Assembly: GCA_022565935.1 (NCBI GenBank)
Contig: JADFJY010000067.1
Span: forward strand, 1 to 6,657
Direction of reading: 5' to 3'
DNA length: 6,657 nucleotides
From: Nitrososphaerota archaeon
Lineage (GTDB): Archaea > Thermoproteota > Nitrososphaeria > Nitrososphaerales > Nitrosopumilaceae
Shown: positions 5,450-6,657 of the stretch, one piece after another
How the letters are laid out: each line of letters starts with the position of its first letter
How positions within the stretch are numbered: the first letter of the stretch is position 1
Notes under the pieces: generated by a model
What the model was told of the DNA's origin: nothing
Database searches by the model: none
The model's input: the letters and a program-made list of their open reading frames with translations, nothing else
Position numbers and translations under genes: made by a program

Positions 5450-5715
5450 TCTGCTATGTCTAGGTGCTTCTCAAATAGATAAACACTCTCCATTTCTTTT
5501 CTAAAGTCTTCAGTTTGCTTTTTTGACATTTTGAAATATCTGAAACCTTCTCCACATTTTCCACAAACTCCTTTTGGAATTACACAAGTTTTCAATACTC
5601 GTTTTTCAGTTAGAATAGAATGTCCTAAAGAATTACATGAGAATTTTTTGATTAATTCATCTCCTGCAACGAATTCTTTCAAGTATAATTCTCCTTGAAT
5701 TTCTTGTAATAACAT
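5437..5715 (-). CDS. small putative zinc-ribbon protein
   Basis: An ATG at 5715 opens a 92-residue protein, MLLQEIQGELYLKEF. Four Cys residues can bind a metal: Cys27 (FSCNSLGH), Cys44 (LKTC) and the knuckle CGKC at 51-54, followed by an aromatic GFRYFKM. The rest is a charged helix (KKQTEDFRKEMESVYLFEKH). The Cys spacing is loose, so zinc binding is likely but not certain. There is no signal peptide or membrane segment. A TATA-like box (AGTATAAT, about 5739-5746) is centred 28 nt upstream, supporting the ATG at 5715. The stop TAG (5437-5439) lies 13 nt inside the next minus-strand frame. This suggests translational coupling, or a further frameshift that separated one longer protein: one extra T would give EKHLDIADLQDLEEIIEK. 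The function is unknown; it is probably co-transcribed with the membrane protein locus. Confidence 0.65.
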   Translation of the reverse strand: MLLQEIQGELYLKEFVAGDELIKKFSCNSLGHSILTEKRVLKTCVIPKGVCGKCGEGFRYFKMSKKQTEDFRKEMESVYLFEKHLDIADCKT

Positions 5716-5738
5716 TAAATCAATTTTAGTTTTTTAAG

Positions 5739-5746
5739 ATTATACT
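5739..5746 (-). promoter_or_regulatory. TATA-like box of the 5437-5715 zinc-ribbon gene
   Basis: AGTATAAT on the minus strand lies about 28 nt before the ATG at 5715, matching the leaderless pattern of the other genes here. Confidence 0.45.
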
Positions 5747-5822
5747 CCTTGATCATACAAACTATTGATGTTGCTAAATTAATTTACATTATTACAGATT
5801 TCATAGTTTAGCGTTGAAAACC

Positions 5823-5954
5823 CTAAGATGTAAAACCTGAACCTCTTGTTTTTAATGCATGACAAGTTGGACATAGGGCTTGACAATTACTCGTATTATT
5901 ATTTCCTCTATCGCCGTCTGTATGATCAAAATCCCATGTTTGAGAGAATTTCAC
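5823..5954 (-). pseudogene. 3' remnant of an HNH endonuclease
   Basis: A 43-residue frame from a GTG at 5954 to TAG 5823-5825 carries the C-terminal half of an HNH nuclease: FSQTWDFDHTDGDRGNNN then SNCQALCPTCHALKTR. The FDH histidine, the asparagines of the middle turn and the final CPTCH correspond to the H, N and H positions of the beta-beta-alpha-metal fold that cuts DNA. The CxxC knuckle that normally pairs with CPTC to hold a structural zinc should lie just N-terminal but is missing, and a TGA in frame lies 9 nt before the GTG. The upstream sequence is instead A-rich coding-like DNA of the opposite strand. So this is most likely a truncated, inactive relic of a mobile or phage-type HNH gene. 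A very short functional protein is unlikely. Confidence 0.7.
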
Positions 5955-6086
5955 CCTGCAATTTCACGAAAAGATGAATTAGAACAAAAAAGAAAAGAAG
6001 ATCAAGAAGAAATTAAAAAATTACAAACATATTGGAAAAAAACAGAAAAAGAATATTACGAAAATGAGAAGAAATTAAAGAAATAA
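5940..6086 (+). pseudogene. charged coiled-coil fragment
   Basis: On the plus strand the frame ending in TAA at 6084-6086 encodes a lysine/glutamate-rich helix: SRKDELEQKRKEDQEEIKKL, then QTYWKKTEKEYYENEKKLKK. The A-rich composition matches real charged proteins of this genome rather than an antisense shadow. There is no ATG near its beginning. The frame stays open upstream (TTG 5940, ATG 5922, TTG 5880), but that part is the antisense of the HNH remnant and its sequence makes no sense as protein. The visible part is thus probably the 3' end of a gene that was joined to the HNH remnant near 5945-5967. Its last 31 nt overlap the end of the convergent zinc-ribbon gene. Family unknown. Confidence 0.4.
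5947..5967 (+). repeat. 8-nt direct repeat at the junction of two gene remnants
   Basis: AATTTCAC occurs at 5947-5954 and 5960-5967, separated by CCTGC. It marks the point where HNH-coding sequence gives way to the coiled-coil fragment. Such microhomology is common at deletion or insertion junctions, but 8 nt could be chance. Confidence 0.5.
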
Positions 6087-6322
6087 TTAAAATTTAGACA
6101 TTCGGGGCATAGTGTTCCATTGTAATTTGGTGTTAGAAATTTCCCACCACATTGTTTACATTCACCATGTTGTTCACGATTTTTTTCTAGTTCTAGAATA
6201 TGTTGTTCACGATTTTCGTCTAGTTCTCGAATAATTCTATTTTCATCATCTTCAAAATGATGTTCAACCTTAGTGATTGAATCACTAATCAATTTTCTAA
6301 TTCCCACACAAATAATTTCCAT
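6056..6322 (-). CDS. small zinc-ribbon protein with hendecad coiled coil
   Basis: An ATG at 6322 opens an 88-residue protein. The N-terminal half is a charged helix with an 11-residue repeat: ENREQHILELE followed by KNREQH (36-52). Next comes a four-Cys zinc ribbon: CKQC at 55-58 with GGKFLTPNYNGT, then CPEC at 72-75. The last residues (NYFFNFFSFS) are Phe-rich because they are read against the A-rich coiled-coil frame on the other strand, so this tail may be the result of a rearrangement that altered the original stop. No catalytic residue is seen. The likely role is binding of nucleic acid or protein by an oligomeric coiled-coil protein, which is inference. A TATA-like box at about 6342-6350 fits this start. 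Confidence 0.65.
   Translation of the reverse strand: MEIICVGIRKLISDSITKVEHHFEDDENRIIRELDENREQHILELEKNREQHGECKQCGGKFLTPNYNGTLCPECLNFNYFFNFFSFS
6167..6232 (-). repeat. 33-nt tandem repeat, two copies
   Basis: 6167-6199 and 6200-6232 match at 30 of 33 positions and encode the repeated NREQH-containing 11-residue unit. The period equals that of the repeats at 13-144, although the sequences are unrelated. Confidence 0.8.
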
Positions 6323-6341
6323 AGTATAAACATAAGGTTAT

Positions 6342-6350
6342 CCATATTTT
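6342..6350 (-). promoter_or_regulatory. TATA-like box of the 6056-6322 gene
   Basis: AAAATATGG on the minus strand (extended by a further A) is centred about 25 nt upstream of the ATG at 6322. It is the only TATA-like element at the expected distance. Confidence 0.35.
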
Positions 6351-6369
6351 TGAAAACATTGTTTTTGAT

Positions 6370-6420
6370 GGGGGGTGGAAAGTTTGTGTGTAATTCTATT
6401 AGAGTGAAATCAAACCCCCC
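6370..6420. repeat. G6/C6 inverted repeat
   Basis: GGGGGGT at 6370-6376 is perfectly complementary to ACCCCCC at 6414-6420, with 37 nt between. In such AT-rich DNA, matching homopolymer runs of G and C are unlikely by chance. The element lies in the gap between the promoter of the 6056-6322 gene and a small possible ORF. It could form a stable stem in RNA or single-stranded DNA. Confidence 0.65.
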
Positions 6421-6437
6421 TAATGGTTAAGGAGATC

Positions 6438-6533
6438 ATGGCAAAAAATAGAAACCTGAATTTAGCAGACGAAAGCCAATATGGGGAAACTGAGAGGGAA
6501 TCCTTATTTTTTCCAAATTATCAAATCCCATAA
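6438..6533 (+). CDS. possible 31-residue peptide with Shine-Dalgarno
   Basis: An ATG at 6438 opens a 31-residue frame (MAKNRNLNLADESQYGETER, then ESLFFPNYQIP) ending in TAA 6531-6533. It is preceded by AAGGAG three bases before the ATG (6429-6434), the only good Shine-Dalgarno match I noticed in front of a start codon here. The last 13 nt overlap the end of the convergent zinc-ribbon gene. There is no recognisable motif, and such a short frame may be chance. Confidence 0.25.
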   Translation: MAKNRNLNLADESQYGETERESLFFPNYQIP

Positions 6534-6657
6534 TGAAGTTCATCATCATTTAGATCATAATTTTTACATCTTGGGCATTTATCATTAATTACCACATCAT
6601 AGTCTTTTACTCTATACCCACACTTACCACAAGCACTGCCAGCCCATTTTGATTCAG
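6521..6657 (-). CDS. 3' end of a zinc-ribbon protein
   Basis: The minus-strand frame enters at the window edge and ends in TGA at 6521-6523; 44 residues are visible. They begin ESKWAGSACGKCGYRVKDYD and contain two knuckles, CGKC and CPRC, 14 residues apart (VKDYDVVINDK between), then an acidic tail, NYDLNDDELHYGI. This is a classic short zinc ribbon. The 5' part is outside the window, so full length, start and other domains are unknown. It is the third minus-strand protein with paired CxxC-type motifs within 1.3 kb. The function is not recognised. Confidence 0.65.
   Translation of the reverse strand, partial: ESKWAGSACGKCGYRVKDYDVVINDKCPRCKNYDLNDDELHYGI

Noticed and set aside
5880..5939. N-terminal part of a plus-strand frame leading into the coiled-coil fragment
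   Set aside because: This part is the exact antisense of the conserved HNH residues, so it is not likely to be coding in this direction.
6370..6420. Terminal inverted repeats of an insertion sequence
   Set aside because: The arms are only 7 bp and 37 nt apart, with no transposase and no target duplication.
4690..6657. Defence system or toxin-antitoxin module
   Set aside because: The HNH sequence is a truncated relic and the other small proteins show only zinc ribbons and helices. There is no helicase, nuclease pair or known antitoxin fold to support such a claim.

Overview
The window looks like a piece of an ammonia-oxidising archaeon of the Nitrosopumilus/Nitrosarchaeum type (Thaumarchaeota, now Nitrososphaerota). 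The base composition is AT-rich. The genes are compact and many lie back to back or tail to tail. There is an archaeal RNA polymerase subunit K, an archaeal Alba chromatin protein, an archaeal COG2522-type helix-turn-helix regulator, and a small DUF6659-like protein that I know only from this group. Most start codons have no Shine-Dalgarno sequence; instead a TATA-like box sits about 25-32 nt upstream, the pattern expected for leaderless or nearly leaderless archaeal transcripts. The taxonomic call is inference from these proteins, not from a search.

Positions 1-4690 look like ordinary chromosome. From left to right: the 3' end of a highly charged helical protein with 33-nt repeats (1-174, +); an aldo/keto reductase (309-1409, +); a DUF6659-like protein (1477-1845, +, TTG start); a 59-residue hypothetical protein (1912-2091, +); a 48-residue YHS-domain metal-binding protein (2179-2325, +, GTG start); a stand-alone asparagine-synthase-type ATP pyrophosphatase with a C-terminal zinc ribbon (2322-3329, -); a divergent HTH regulator (3377-3793, +); Alba (3790-4104, -); and RpoK (4156-4644, -, probable TTG start). 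Two convergent pairs overlap by exactly 4 nt with interlocked stop codons.

Positions 4690-6657 look accessory and partly decayed. This part holds a ~330-nt stretch without a clear gene but with two 29-nt direct repeats, a possible hairpin and broken reading frames. It also holds a frameshifted two-helix membrane protein (5019-5449, -) that overlaps a zinc-ribbon protein (5437-5715, -), the 3' remnant of an HNH endonuclease (5823-5954, -), a charged coiled-coil fragment on the other strand (5940-6086, +), another zinc-ribbon protein with an 11-residue repeat (6056-6322, -), a G6/C6 inverted repeat, and the 3' end of a third zinc-ribbon protein running off the window (6521-6657, -).

The genes do not form one obvious pathway. 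Asparagine-synthase-like enzyme and HTH regulator share a 47-nt divergent promoter region and might be functionally linked. Alba and RpoK are both core information-processing proteins on the same strand, each with its own promoter. I found no convincing defence system, CRISPR array, tRNA or rRNA. The most interesting parts are the broken membrane-protein locus, the cluster of small zinc-ribbon/coiled-coil proteins, and the glutaminase-less asparagine synthase homologue.
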